From Rugalucina vietnamica (Eukaryota > Mollusca > Bivalvia > Lucinida > Lucinidae), in the NCBI GenBank assembly GCA_964017185.1, contig OZ024871.1, positions 25,272,488 to 25,336,487 on the forward strand: a stretch of 64,000 bases of DNA, given 5' to 3'. The number at the start of each line of letters is the position of its first letter. The stretch's first letter is position 1. The notes beneath the pieces are model-generated. The model was not told the origin of the DNA. It saw only the letters and a program-made list of their open reading frames with translations, and did not search any database. The position numbers and the translations under genes are program-made. Positions 12,134-23,424 of the stretch are shown piece after piece.

Positions 12134-12704
12134 AAGGAGTCGGCTGATGAGATACCACAATCCTCTGGTGCCATATCCCCACCCCATAACGTCACCGACC
12201 CCAATGTGATCATGTCAACATTCTACACAGAGTGGAGCCAGTGGGGACCATGTTCCAAGAGATGCCAGCAGTCACGTGTCCGGAAGTGCAAACCCGACAT
12301 GAATTGCGGCTCAAGTTGGTTCAAAGAAAAGCGGCCATGTAAAAGAAAGGGAAAATGCTCAAGCAAATCTTATAGGTCTTTCAAATTACTAGGTTTTAGG
12401 AAAAAAGATTCTGTTATGGAAAAGATTTTATATAAACTCTTATATGGTCCCTGGAGTCAATGGACGCCATGTTCAAAAAGTTGTAAGAAACGGCGCTACA
12501 GAAACTGTGTGGTGTATAAAGTGTGTGGTGTGAGTTACATTCAGGAGGAACGAGTGTGTAGGAAATCAAGAGCTAACTGTACCAAACAATACTTGTTTAA
12601 TACTCTACTCCCTCAGGAAAAACTGCTTGATACAGAAGCTGATGAAAGTGTGCGTAAAATCAAAAATATCACAGCGATTGTCATAGGAAACACGACAAGT
12701 GGTG
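12134..12704 (+). CDS. TSP1-repeat exon of a TSP1-trypsin serine protease gene
   Basis: This exon encodes the N-terminal part seen of a secreted modular serine protease. After TTTACTTCAG the frame is open from 12134 and runs 190 codons plus 1 nt to a GGTGAGT donor (GT at 12705). It holds two thrombospondin type-1 repeats. Repeat one starts TEWSQWGPCSKRC (about residues 32-73 of the exon) and repeat two starts GPWSQWTPCSKSC (about 106-146). Both have the W-x2-W core and six Cys. An NVT glycosylation site precedes the first. The exon ends in phase 1, matching the start of the 20384 exon. TSP1 repeats in this setting usually bind matrix or glycans. Upstream exons with a signal peptide are needed but were not located. 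Confidence 0.85.
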
Positions 12705-12741
12705 GTGAGTATAACGTTCACAAAAACATTACGAAAACTTG

Positions 12742-12972
12742 CCCATGCAATAAACAAAGATTTTTTGAGCTTTAAAAATTGAAAATTTTTCAGCTGAAAA
12801 TTTTTGATATTTTTCTTACTTTTGCTCAAAACATAGATTGTGGGTACACGTTAGAACCGCCTCTATGTTTTGGAGCAAAAATAAGAAAAATAGGTATACC
12901 CCTGCATACCCCAGTTTTACTTTATAAAAGTTGGGTTTAAGGGGGGTATTCATTGCACGGACATGTTTTCCT
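12742..12972 (+). mobile_element. MITE family 2, copy 2
   Basis: Runs from CCATGCAATAAAC through GCTCAAAACATAGATTGTGG, GTACACGTTAGAACC and AGGTATACCCCTGC to ATTGCACGGACATG. It sits just after the TSP1 exon donor. Confidence 0.8.
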
Positions 12973-12974
12973 GA

Positions 12975-13145
12975 TGGCAGTGATCAGGAAATGGCACAAC
13001 CAGAAAAAAATTATTCCCACTTCAAAAAACTACAATGGCAATTAGGTACTAATGAACCACATCCTTTCAAAAATGTGCACAAATGTGTTGCCACCACTAA
13101 CACAAAGAGATCACATCTTAAGAGTGAGCAGCTATTTCTTTCCTT
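12975..13145 (-). repeat. Degenerate tail of the Penelope-like element
   Basis: The minus strand matches the tail segments AGTGGGAAT, TCTGGTTGTGCCATTTCCTGAT and the GAGCAGCTATTT block, with a small insertion. Confidence 0.6.
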
Positions 13146-13595
13146 TTCCGTTTCTTCGTAACATAATTTCGCTTTTAATTATGTTTGATTGTTTGATTAT
13201 TTCTTTTTTTTTCGTTCTTTGTTACTTTATTATATATGGTGACAATATTCATATTGGTGACCAACTTGTTTCTTTCTGTCTATTTTCTCCCTTTCTTCGT
13301 TCTTTGTAATTTTGTTGTAAATATTCAGATTGTTTCATTTTCTTTGTCTCTTGTTGTTTCATTCTTTGTTTCTTTCTGTGTTTCTTACTTTCATCAATGA
13401 TGTCATGTATGATCAATGTTACATTTTTAATGTTCAAATTGGCGGTGTATTTCTTCATCCTTGTGTAAAGCATCTGTTGTTAATGGTCAGTATGGTGACC
13501 TGTCATGTTACAGCCTGAAATGTTGATTGCTTTATAAAAACAATTTCATCTGTGTTTTAACTTCCTACATAGGTGGCGTAAATTTCAAATCTGAT
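13146..13595. other. Intron sequence, no gene seen
   Basis: A T-rich stretch full of TTCTTT words; the ORFs here are low-complexity shadows. Confidence 0.4.
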
Positions 13596-13724
13596 TATAG
13601 TCCGATTTCATGCAGTGAGCCGTAAATGTACTTTTAAGGTTAGTCCATTCCTTGTTTAAGGTAAATCATCTTAACGGTAATTACTTGATAATGTATTATA
13701 TTTACCACTCCTAAATACAAGTCT

Positions 13725-13795
13725 CTATGGCTTAGGTTGTTAGGCTTCTACCTAGAAACCTGAATGTTGCGGATTCAAATCCCAGCGTCGACGTT
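13725..13795 (+). repeat. tRNA-like head in left arm of fold-back
   Basis: An A-box-like TGGCTTAGGTTGTTAGG and B box GGATTCAAATCC at tRNA spacing are followed by a poly-T stretch. The ends do not pair as an acceptor stem, so this is not called as a functional tRNA. Confidence 0.5.
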
Positions 13796-14154
13796 TTTTT
13801 AATTATTTTTTTTTTACAAATCATATTTATAATTAATAAATTATACAACTCATAACAAGGCCCGATAATTTCATTGCCATGCGAAACCTTCACTTTAGAT
13901 TTGAAAACCTCAGAAATCTGATCAGCGAAGGCACGCAGTCTATAACAGCAGCCGAGTGGGAATACTGCACGTGTCACGTCCTTGGTATTGAACAGCAATA
14001 CTGGCAAATCGACATTGCCGTCGATCAAGTTCAGGAGCTAGTTGACCTTTGCCGAGGGCCTCAACCCAGGACAGACCGATCCCGAAGCTGAATCCAGCGA
14101 TTCAGCCACTGCAAAGGACGACTAAGTTTCGCTGATTTGTACTATAATGTTATT

Positions 14155-14282
14155 AATCAAGTAATTTCGTATTGGCCCAGTTACAGGTCCGAGGTCTGCT
14201 GTATTGGCCCGAGGCGGAGCCGAGGGCCAATACAGCTGGCCGAGGACCTGTAACTGGGCCAATACGAAATTACTTGATTAAT
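14155..14282. repeat. Near-perfect 128-bp palindrome
   Basis: AATCAAGTAATTTCGTATTG and GGCCCAGTTACAGGTC reappear inverted as GACCTGTAACTGGGCC and AATACGAAATTACTTGATT. It would form a long hairpin. The GTATTGGCCCAG word also recurs at 16739-16797 in the opposite arm region. Confidence 0.85.
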
Positions 14283-14309
14283 GACAATTTTATTAATTAA
14301 TTAACTTTT

Positions 14310-14832
14310 CTATTTGAATTGTGCTCTTTGACAAAGTCACGGGGACCCAACTGTTAATCGTGATTATTGATGCGACGTGGAATGTTAATGCATGCCATTA
14401 CGAAGTTTCGTATGCGTCGGCGAGTTCGTTACGAATGCGACGTTCCACATCCTCTGTCCTTGGACGGTAAGTACCACATGTTTTGCTCTAGTGAAAATAA
14501 ACAAAGCCGAGTTTACAAAATCGGCGTCCACTATGATCTTCAAAATTCTTCTATATTCCCACTTGAAGTCAACTGGAATACTTTCGGCACTTGTGTTTTT
14601 CAGCTAATGGTTTATAAAGTTGACAAGTAGATACAAGATTGCCACGAATACACATTACATTCTTAAAGTCCTTTTGTTTCTCTAATTCTTGGTCGTAAAC
14701 TAAGAAGTATAACACAGTCCTATCGGTGTCTTTATTGAAATATGTATCAAAATGGCGTTGTAAATGCACATTTATCTACTGAGCGTGAAAAACAGTAAGA
14801 TAAGTTTCTTTTGTATGCATCGAAGATGAAGG
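14310..14832 (+). repeat. Left inner arm of fold-back element
   Basis: Inverted copy of 15590-16085. It contains GGACGGTAAGTACC, a consensus splice donor after a short ATG frame (MRRSTSSVLGR) starting at 14439. On the minus strand it has an exon-like ORF (14569-14769; contains QKDFKNVMCIRGNLVSTCQL). Confidence 0.8.
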
Positions 14833-15589
14833 TACGGACTACTAGAATGAGTCATGGAAGAATTAGCATTTTGTTGTGCACTTACAAAAGTTATTTACGT
14901 CAATGCAGAAGCATAACTTGCGCTTTTATCAAGCGTAATTGCATGGAGTATTTTTCCTTGTACTACATGTACTTCGTTGAGCGAGCTTCAAAGCACGTGC
15001 CACTTTTATTTTGAATGAGGTCACAGAGTGGTTTTCTGATATAGCTTTGTCAACATCCGGGGTCAACATTCGAGTGACTTCTTGCCTCGAAACAGTAAAT
15101 CATTTTCGGGCATATCAGTGACATAGGTAATATGTTTTCTAACATTAAACCAAGTATTATTTGATCATTTTTAAAATATCGGTAGCTCCATGCATTTTGA
15201 TAAGCGGGGTGGGGGGGGGGGGGTGAGAGAAAACAAAGAATTAAAGGGATTTGTGCGAGTTTTAGGTGCGATTGTCAATCAGTTTTCCATGGGAATGGTG
15301 TGTTGTACAAGAACAGCGATCAACTATGGTTATTTTATTGCAACTAGAAGAGTCTTTCGGGAGCCCTTTGAACCCTCGGCCTCAGGCTAAAACAACTTTC
15401 TCCAGCTTCTGCAAATGTTAATACAGTATAAAAACATGGTTGACCCCTTTAACATGTATCTAGAAAATATTAATTGAAGAAAATGCATCACTGTCTCCAT
15501 ATCGTAACATTTGCTATTTTATTTTACTGATTCATCGGTCTCAATCTTCCACGATGCATTTCTGTGTCGCATATTAGATTTTAACAAAA

Positions 15590-16085
15590 TCTACGATGCA
15601 TACGAAAGATGTTTATCTTACTGTTTTTCACGCTCAGTAAATAAGTTTGCAGTTACAAAGCCATTTTGATACATGTTTCAATAAAGGCACCACAAGACTG
15701 TGTTATACTTCTTAGTTTACGGTCAAGAATTAGAAAAACAAAAGGACTTTAAGAATGTAATGCGTTTTCGTGGCAACCTTGTATCTACCTGCCAACTTTA
15801 TAAACCATTAGCTGAAAAACACAAGTGCCGTAAGTATTTCAATTGACTTAAAGTGGGAACATAGAAGATTTTTGCAGATCATAGTGGACGCCGATTTTGT
15901 AAATTCGACTTTGTTTATTTTCACGAGAGCAAAACATGTGGTACTTACCGTCCAAGGACATAGGATGTGGAGCGTCGCATTCGTAACGAACTCGCCGACG
16001 CATACGAAACTTCATAATAGCATGCATTAACATTCCACGTCGCATCAATAATCACGATTAACAGTTGGGTCCCCGTGAAAGTGCA
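15590..16085 (-). repeat. Right inner arm of fold-back element
   Basis: Inverted copy of 14310-14832. The GTAAGT donor is kept, and the short frame upstream reads MRRSTSYVLGR on the minus strand. The opposite-strand ORF is also kept (about 15700-15844 on +), here followed by a CCGTAAGTA donor-like site. Confidence 0.8.
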
Positions 16086-16339
16086 CAACGCGATGGATAT
16101 AAATATTAGACACATGTATGTACATGCACAAAAAATATAACAATCGTCCTCTTCTGCTTTGAACAAGAGGCCTATAAACTACAGAGAATTTTCTGATAAA
16201 ATCCCGAATGCAGGCCACTGCGCGATCCAGTCTCATCGAAACACTGCGAAATTCGTGATAGCGAGTCGACACTTGAGGAGAAAACCAGGGAAGAAGGCAA
16301 ATGAACATAATGACAATGTATTTTAACTATTTAGCTAAA

Positions 16340-16405
16340 GTAAAAATAAATAAATAGATAAATAATTAAATAAATAAATAAATAAATAAAAAATAGATAA
16401 ATAAA
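16340..16405. repeat. (AAAT)n-type microsatellite
   Basis: AATAAATA and AGATAAATA units repeated for about 65 bp. Confidence 0.85.
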
Positions 16406-16999
16406 TAACATTTCATAAGATAAAAGAAAGTCAACAAACGCCTCTGAGACTTGGCGAGCCGGAGTAAAATGCCTACAAACCTTGTGTTTTCATAAATTCA
16501 TAATGATTGACTAGATCTAGATATAAAATAAACTAAGCTTGTCGTCTGATTCCGTTTTTCCTTTTTATTAGCGATAACTGTTGACGATTTTTTCTACTTC
16601 TATAAATGCAACTGCAGTTTAAGCTTATTTTATAAATACAACTGCACTTTTTAAGCGGCGAAACGGAGCAAAACATGGCTGCCATTTTCTTTTGAAAACG
16701 AACGTCAAATGACGTCATTTTCATATTGGCCTTGTTTTTCTGTATTGGCCTTGTTTTTCTCGTATTGGCCCAGTTTTTCTCGTATTGGCCCAGTTGGCCA
16801 TCCGTATGATGCGGGCTGATTTGGTCATACAAATACTATTATTAATATAGTTAATTAATAAAATATTGCAAAATGAATAAAATATAGAAATAAAATAAAT
16901 AAAACAATAATGATATAATCCTAAACTAAATAATAATTTAAAACATCGAAAGCAAAAATGTGTTTCAAAGAATGGTTTTCTTTGACCGAAAAAGAAACT

Positions 17000-17073
17000 T
17001 GGTATCATCGGATTCGAACCCGGGACCTTCGTCTTTGCAATCCAGTATCACATCCACTGCGCTACGGCTGCAT
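17000..17073 (-). repeat. tRNA-like head in right arm of fold-back
   Basis: The minus strand shows A box TAGCGCAGTGGATG and B box GGGTTCGAATCC at tRNA spacing. The ends (GCAGCCG against TGATACC) do not pair, so it is read as SINE-like rather than a working tRNA gene. Confidence 0.55.
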
Positions 17074-17222
17074 GTATTTGAGGACGGATTAATTAACGTT
17101 TTGGCGATATTCTGTTACAAAGGTAGGTAACTACTTTCGTAAAAACGAACTTTCAACGCGCTTTACCTATTACAGTAGACTCGTCCTGGAGGTCATGGCT
17201 CAGGGGTCAAAATCGGACTATA

Positions 17223-18007
17223 GAGTTTCAGTCTAAAAGACAATCACATTTTCGTTTAACAAAATGACAAAAGGTGTTTAAGCATTATATTTAAGTGAGG
17301 TGTTTTAGCCCTATATAAAACTGAAACGTTTTCCATTAAATCCCTTTATTTTTAAGCTTTACTCATTAGAACTTGAATTCTTTAAAACCCTACCCTGCAT
17401 ATGCTCTCGTGAGCGACATGGGTGTAGGTATTTAAACCTTGAGACGGATTGTGCACCGACCTTGGATATTGGTAACTATTTTTGTCCTTTGAAACATTTG
17501 CATCCAGCCTTGAACGTCATTTGATGCAACTGGTTGAGGACATGAAGTGCATTTTTGTTTCAATGATATTCAAATTGATGGGTTTTAGAGAGAGTGGTGT
17601 TGAACGTGACGTTTGATTTCGTAATCAGGTACAAGACGGTAACAGCAACGGGCAACATGATTATCTAATGATAAAAACAGCCTACATAACATTTGGCAAA
17701 ACACTTTTGTGACCTTATAAACATCATTTTGTGCTAACTTACTGCACCAGAAGAATCAGCAATTACACTTGCCACAAACGTGTCAAACAAAAGTGGAAGC
17801 GACATAGTTTTATTAAACGCGATCCAGAATCCAACAGGTACACCGTTCAACTAAATAGCACAAATGTTTTAGATAATGGGAATTCCTGTATTGTTATCTC
17901 TGTTTGCGATACAAATCTGTTTTCCAGCAAGAATACATATTAAAGATGATTATAGATATTATACATTATGGTGATTATTAGATACTCTCGCCTTCTTCAA
18001 ACTTTTC
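17223..18007. other. Intron sequence, no gene seen
   Basis: The 70-codon ORF at 17731-17943 (+) has no recognised feature. Confidence 0.3.
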
Positions 18008-18112
18008 AAAACTGAGTGGTCACCTTTAGGTGAATTGCTGCTCATCCAGCTTACTATACGTTCTCTTTGTACCGATACCTGATTGTCAGTTTTTTCACCT
18101 ATGAGCCATGAC
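18008..18112 (+). repeat. Divergent tail of the Penelope-like element
   Basis: AACTGAGTGGTCACCTTTAG and GCTGCTCATCCAGCTTACTA, then ACCTGATTGTCAGTTTTTTC, follow the order of the tail with many substitutions. Confidence 0.5.
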
Positions 18113-18393
18113 TAGGTATGTCACAAGAAGCTACAAAGAATCCTAAATTCTCCATTGCTCGTCATTTTATGAATGGACTTTTCTGTGTGAGGCATTGCAG
18201 TCATAAAACTATTATCAATATTAAGAAAGATTTTTATACGAAATGACTGAAACACATTCACAAAGTCAATGAATTTCATCATCAAGCTTATTACATGAAA
18301 TACATAAACGGTATTCTATCGCCTTACCTGCGCGAGGTCAGGGGTAAGGGGAAAAGTGCGCTATATGAGATGTTACTATTCCATCATTGAATT

Positions 18394-18624
18394 ACATGAG
18401 AAAAACCAACAATATGGGTTCGGAGCAGGTCCGACACAAACCTGGCTGTACAGTCACAGAAGATGGTTAGAAGCTTGATTTTTTTTATTTAAGAAGAAGA
18501 GGACTTGTACTATCCGTGTAGCGAAAACAAAGACAGTTGAAGGCTCTGATCAGCTTCGCAGTTACTGCATCTGCACCTTTGTTTTCGCCTATGCAGATTG
18601 TTGGTTTTCCCATGCGGCGGATCA
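18394..18624 (-). mobile_element. MITE family 1, degenerate copy
   Basis: Starts near TACATGAGAAAAACCAACAAT and ends TTGTTGGTTTTCCCATGCGG. Internal order is reversed relative to the 11401 copy and agrees with the copy at 61343. Confidence 0.7.
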
Positions 18625-18824
18625 TTTTATAAAGCATTTATACAACCCATTAGCTAGCCGTTAACAAATGCTTTCTTTTGAAAATTATTTTTTGAAAGTC
18701 CACCCATGTCCGTCGTGAGCCCAGTACAATATATCTATGGAACTGTGTCAAGATGGTGGCCACATTATTGGGTCTAGCTGAACACTCATCTGCTTAAGAA
18801 CTCTTCATCTATCTAGCTCTTTAT

Positions 18825-19250
18825 TATAGGGATCAACCATGGTTTTCAGTGTTCAAACATTCGATGGATCACGAGGAAGGTGTTTGAACACAAGGCCGCA
18901 GGCCGCGTGTTCAAACACCTTCCGAGTGATCCAGCGAATGTTTGAACACTGAAACAAACCATGGTTGATCGCTATTCTTGCGTTTTCACTCTAATCCACT
19001 TAAAAAGATCTTGAAAATAACATTAGCAACGCAAAAACTCACCGAAAACAGCGGAGCTTCTTCAACGTCGGCCATTTTGTATCTACGAAACACATGACGT
19101 CACGTCGCTTTGACCAATGACGTCGCCAAAAACCCATGTTCAAACGGCACGTGAATTTCATGATTTGAACATGGGTTTTGCTGTTTGAACACGGCTTTCG
19201 ACCAATCGAAAACGGTCTCAAACAGCTATGCGCATAGATATCTATGCAAG
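18825..19250 (-). mobile_element. Promoter/first-exon-bearing element, copy A
   Basis: The first 150 bp form a hairpin (inverted GATCAACCATGG and GTTCAAACA arms). The rest, read on the minus strand, has CCAAT-like boxes, TGACGTCA (CRE), then ATG at 19075 with an 11-codon open frame (MADVEEAPLFS) ending exactly at a GGTGAGT donor (exon end 19043). Copy B at 51125-51549 is inverted and keeps all of these. It may be a mobile element that captured a host promoter and first exon. Confidence 0.7.
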
Positions 19251-19377
19251 AAACATATATAATTATCATTACGGCTTTCCCACCTGCTGTGTGTCTAGGT
19301 TTAAAATTTAACTGTCGAGTCCTGAGTGTTTATACTCACTTTCCCTGTAAGACTCTGGGAAGTATTGATTTGGATAG

Positions 19378-19490
19378 TGTGTTTTTCTTAGTATTAGTAC
19401 CTGATTGTTAGTTTTGTTTTTCCCATCTAGGTTTTTGGAGTGGGAATTTCTTTCTGATTGCCTCATTTCCTGATCATCGCCTACTTTTAC
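19378..19490 (+). repeat. Tail fragment of the Penelope-like element
   Basis: GTACCTGATTGTTAGTTTTG, GGTTTTTGGAGTGGGAAT and TTTCCTGATCATCGCCTACT match the tail in order. Confidence 0.7.
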
Positions 19491-19789
19491 TTTTACGTTG
19501 TCTGTTTAATCTGTCTGCAACTCTGTTGTATTCGTCATACCTGTTCCCAGATGGATACGGACAAAGAGCTTGTCATTTTGCTGTGACTTGTGTTGCCGTT
19601 TTTATCACGCCTGTTGTCTGGGTTAGGATTTAGAGTTAATTATATCATTTCCTGGTCTTTCTATTTTTACTTTCTATAGGCCTACGGTTTATTCCAGGAA
19701 AACTTTCTTTTATGTTGCCGAAAGTCTTGTTGACATGCTGATGATAATAATGTCTTTGTTAATGGGAAGTTTTAGACTGTCTGGAATAT

Positions 19790-20012
19790 GAGCCACATCA
19801 AGACAAGAGAGCTGTCTTTGGAGTGTTCGACCTAGTCCGACAAATATCGGCATGTACAATCGCAAAATAAGGCTAATGTGTTCAAATTTCAGATTGAAGA
19901 AGAAGACGAATTGCACTATCCATGTAGCAAAAGCAAATGCGCTGATCTGTGGTGCACCTATACTACACCTTTGTCTTCGCCAAAGCAAAACCGTTCGCGT
20001 TTTCGCATGATG
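19790..20012 (-). mobile_element. MITE family 1, strongly decayed copy
   Basis: Recognised by GCACTATCCATGTAGC, CTACACCTTTGTCTTCGCC and a decayed TTTCGCATGATGCGACTCA end. The left end is uncertain. Confidence 0.45.
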
Positions 20013-20383
20013 CGACTCATAAATGCATATCTAGCATTTTGCTGAAATACTTTATGCTGGTCTAGACGACATATTTATAGTACACGTAATTTGTTTACGA
20101 AGATAAAAACGTCCATATTATTCTCAAAGAAAATACTTAAAGGCAACTTATGAAACATTCACAATGTAATGTCGTTTGAAGAAACATCAGTCTGAGAATG
20201 GTTACTTTTTCAGCTTTATTGCTGATGGCATTGACTGTTCTCCGAACAAAAAGGCTAGGGAATGTTTAACAACAGGTTGATCTTCATTAACATGCCCACT
20301 TATTTCAGTATAGAAAATAGATTTTCTTTACAATATATTGATTTTGATAAACTCCATACAGTAAACATATTCGATTATTTCAG

Positions 20384-20517
20384 TCTTCGGGCGCCAGAGG
20401 ACCTCCAATGCAGCAACTTTAGATAGCATGAAGAATATGTGTGGGGACCGCCCGCCCCGAGGCTCGTATAGAATAGTGGGTGGTCAGATAGCACAGAAAC
20501 ACAGTTGGCCATGGATG
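20384..20517 (+). CDS. Activation-site exon of the TSP1-trypsin gene
   Basis: A 134-nt exon lies between TCGATTATTTCAG and a GGTGAGT donor. It starts in phase 1, completing the codon left open at 12704, and ends in phase 0. It encodes the linker Cys (MCGDRPPRG), the trypsin-type activation cleavage site R-IVGG (RIVGGQIAQ), and the start of the catalytic domain (HSWPWM). The next residues expected in the fold (VAILEK) begin the exon at 47549, so no exon is missing between them. The linker Cys would normally pair with the Cys in FACLPQ of the catalytic domain after cleavage. Confidence 0.9.
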
Positions 20518-20811
20518 GTGAGTTCTTATACCAAAGTTCTCAGCATCGCTAGATCTACCAGATGGTTTTTAATAAAGTATACAATTAAAACTGGATAACA
20601 CTATTCAGATTCACTTTTGATTCACGCTAGGTCTGCTTGTGTGGTGCACACTTCAAATAATTATCAAACTGATATTTTGGTGGCTACGCTTGTCGCCACT
20701 GTACGTGTGAGAAGAAAGATACAAAACCAGAGGACCAATGGTCTTGTAAACGCTCACCAGAGATCTGGGATATAAAATAAACTTGTTTGACTATTATGGT
20801 CATATACATGT

Positions 20812-21130
20812 ATATTGCACCAGGGCAGGAACAGATATTTCCTGCAAGTTTTGCCCTTCAAATCAAATTTTAACAATTTTCCCCATTCAAATGCATGGGC
20901 GACCTATGTTGACCTTGCCGTAAAATGGCAGCCGTCTTGGTCATGTGACCTGGACCATTTATACAAACTTTCGTTCCCCCTTCCTAAGGATGCTCCACAC
21001 GAAGTTTGGCTTTGATTGGCCTATCGCTTTCAGATGCGAAGATCTTTGAAATTGTGGACGACGACGGACGGACGACGGACGCCGCATCATGGGTATCCTA
21101 TAAGATCACCTGGTGAGCCTTCGGCTCAGG
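20812..21130 (-). mobile_element. GCTCACCTGAGCC element, truncated copy
   Basis: Ends with GGTGAGCCTTCGGCTCAGG and includes GTGGACGACGACGGACGG and GAAGATCTTTGAAATTGTGG. Copies in the other orientation are at 44938 and 63494. The terminal bases are cut by the element that begins at 21131. Confidence 0.75.
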
Positions 21131-22106
21131 TATACGTGGGTGATCCAAGAAGTAATGCGAACACAACTGTATTTTACTAACCAACGCAGATACATTTAAA
21201 TAGTTTGGCATGTGTACACGTGTATATATGTGCAGTAATTAGGTGTAATGTCATGAAGTTCGGATGACGAATTGAGATTTAAGGAATGTTTGATTTGTCG
21301 ACCCGAAGTCGACATGGACGCGAAATTGACTGAAAACGTCAATTTTGTTAGGGGTACGGGGAAAGATTTTGTGCTCCAATTTATTAAATTGACATTTATA
21401 TACATACAAATCATATAAGTTGTGTTACATGTATATATGCCTTATGTTTGGAAATAATAGAGAAACCGAAATGCAAAGATCAGCAGGGACTATTCTATGT
21501 TGCCTAGCAACGGCATCTAACAAAAATATCACCATTTCCACGAAGTACGACAAATACCTATAATTCGTGCGTATATTTGACTCCGATAAGATTGTAAATA
21601 TCGATATTTATGCCCACAGCCTATCACAACGAAGAATTTCTATTCAAAAAATGAATATTGTATGGAATTTAAACTTTTTGGTTAAGTAGAATGGACGCTG
21701 ATGAAAATGCGGAGATTTTGAGAGATGAAAATTGACTCAAATTCTAGGGGGTACAGATAGCCAATCCTCAATAATTTGCGCTGTGTTAAACCCATAAAGG
21801 TATGTGCTGTAAATCTATTCAAGGGATTATTGTACTTTGGAATAAAACGATTATTGACGTTATTGTGCTTTGTATATGCAACTGCAGTGCATAAATAAAA
21901 TCCATTTTAACCGTGGCCAAGGTCGTTTACCTTGCATTCTCTTGCTGCTAGGCAACGAGGGTTGCTATGTGATTCAGTCAAAATAGCAATTGGATCTGGA
22001 AAATTCGATAATGCATCATAATTCTGATGTAAACTATCTTGAAAAATGGCAATGGTGAAAGAAATTACACATGAGTTCGCATTACTTCTTGGATCACCCT
22101 CGTATA
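21131..22106. mobile_element. 976-bp inverted-terminal-repeat element
   Basis: The ends share an inverted match of about 30 bp: TATACG then GGGTGATCCAAG and AAGTAATGCGAAC, with one difference. A TA or TATA duplication at the ends would fit Tc1/mariner-type insertion. No transposase reading frame is visible, so it is non-autonomous. Confidence 0.75.
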
Positions 22107-22417
22107 TGGCGTCACTAAAATACGTACCCTTATAGCATTTCAAGTACCACTGAATCACTATATTTGCTTGCATCTTACTTTAGAGCACACTAAGCGGAAA
22201 CAATAAAATAAGCTCCCTAGTCTACATGTAGAATAAATCATTTAAATTCCGTTGACTAATTTCGATTTTTTTGCAGGATTTATTCACACATGTTTGAAAA
22301 ATATTTGGCATTGATTACATTTTTTTCAAAGTCGTTTTTTCTGTTTTAAAATAAAAGTATTGCATAGGTTTCTTTAAACTATGTCAGTATGCGAGAATCA
22401 CGTATTTTAGAGTGATA

Positions 22418-23006
22418 TACAGGGTGTCCAAAAAACGTAGCCGTTACAAAAACGTGTATAGCTTTGTTAATAAAACAGATATAAGCAAGATATTTTAAAC
22501 AATGGTAATGCTATCATATTTCATTCACACTATGACATCCAATTTGCTAGGTGGTGCTTCATTAACAAGTGACATCATAACGGATCTGTGATGTCACTTC
22601 CTGTTGCAACTCGCATTCTTGGAAATGAAAAGCAGTAACAAAAAGCAATATTAAAGCGTTTTCAAGCCTTTATTTTCCCTTGAAAAGGTTATTAAGAGGA
22701 TGAGGTAACGATACTTATCAGAAACTAAAAGCGTTTATTAAAAACTGGACAAAATATGGTGAAAAAGGGAAAATTTATCACAAAATTGGGAGTGAACGAC
22801 CATAAAAATATGTTGTGTAAAATTTTCGTTACTCCGAAAGTGGCCATTTACAATAATGGTAGTTATTTCGGATATTATGCGTGGTACAAAGTAACAGTCT
22901 ATATGTATCTAAAGACGTTGTTTTGAAGAATACTCTTGCTAAGTTTGATTGAGTTTTCTGTAGTAAACATATGTTGTAGCGGCTACGTTTTTGGGGACAC
23001 CCTGTA
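22418..23006. mobile_element. 589-bp TIR element, copy 1
   Basis: Termini are TACAGGGTGTCC...AAAACGTAGCCG and its inverse, ending GGACACCCTGTA, flanked by TA. A second copy in inverse order is at 59442-60025. It is noncoding and probably a Tc1/mariner-type derivative. Confidence 0.85.
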
Positions 23007-23211
23007 TTTCATTCAATTGAAGAAAAACCATACAAAATTGTAACCACAAGTGATAGCCAGAAAAACGCCATGTCTTTCAGATATGGATCTTGATAAATAT
23101 TTGTCATTGACAGTCACTGAGAAATAAAGGGAGTGACAGAACGTATTGACTGATCCTCATACAACAACACGTTCACATGTAACATTTTACAGCATTGTTG
23201 CTCTTTACCAT

Positions 23212-23424
23212 TCGAGCCCCCACATGGGAAAACCAACAATCTGCCTAGTCGACAGTAACTGCGAAGCTGATCAGCGCCTTTGTTTTCGCTACACGGATAG
23301 TACTATTCCTTCTCCTTATATTAAAAGTTTCAAGCTTCTAGCTTTATGCTGTGACTGTACAGGTCGGTTTATGTCGGACCTGGTCGGAAACCACATCGCT
23401 GGTTTTCCCCACGAGACGGCTCAT
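23212..23424 (+). mobile_element. MITE family 1, copy at 23.2 kb
   Basis: Begins CGAGCCCCCACATGGGAAAAC and ends CCCACGAGACGGCTCA. The internal ACTGCGAAGCTGATCAGCG hairpin half is present but its partner is shortened. Confidence 0.8.

Larger units (their letters stand above)
13596..17222. mobile_element. 3.6-kb composite fold-back element
   Basis: The outer ends carry the perfect inverted 13-mer TATAGTCCGATTT (13596-13608 and 17210-17222) with further partial matches inward. Each arm has a tRNA-like head 130-150 bp from its end (13725-13795 +; 17000-17073 -). Inner arms at about 14310-14832 and 15590-16085 are inverted copies around a spacer of about 757 bp. The whole may be one foldback transposon or nested insertions. 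It lies in intron 1 of the protease gene. No transposase was seen. Confidence 0.65.

Noticed and set aside
17000..17073. Functional tRNA gene
   Set aside because: A and B boxes are good, but the acceptor ends do not pair and the site lies in a repeat arm. Same verdict for 3908, 4475 and 13725.
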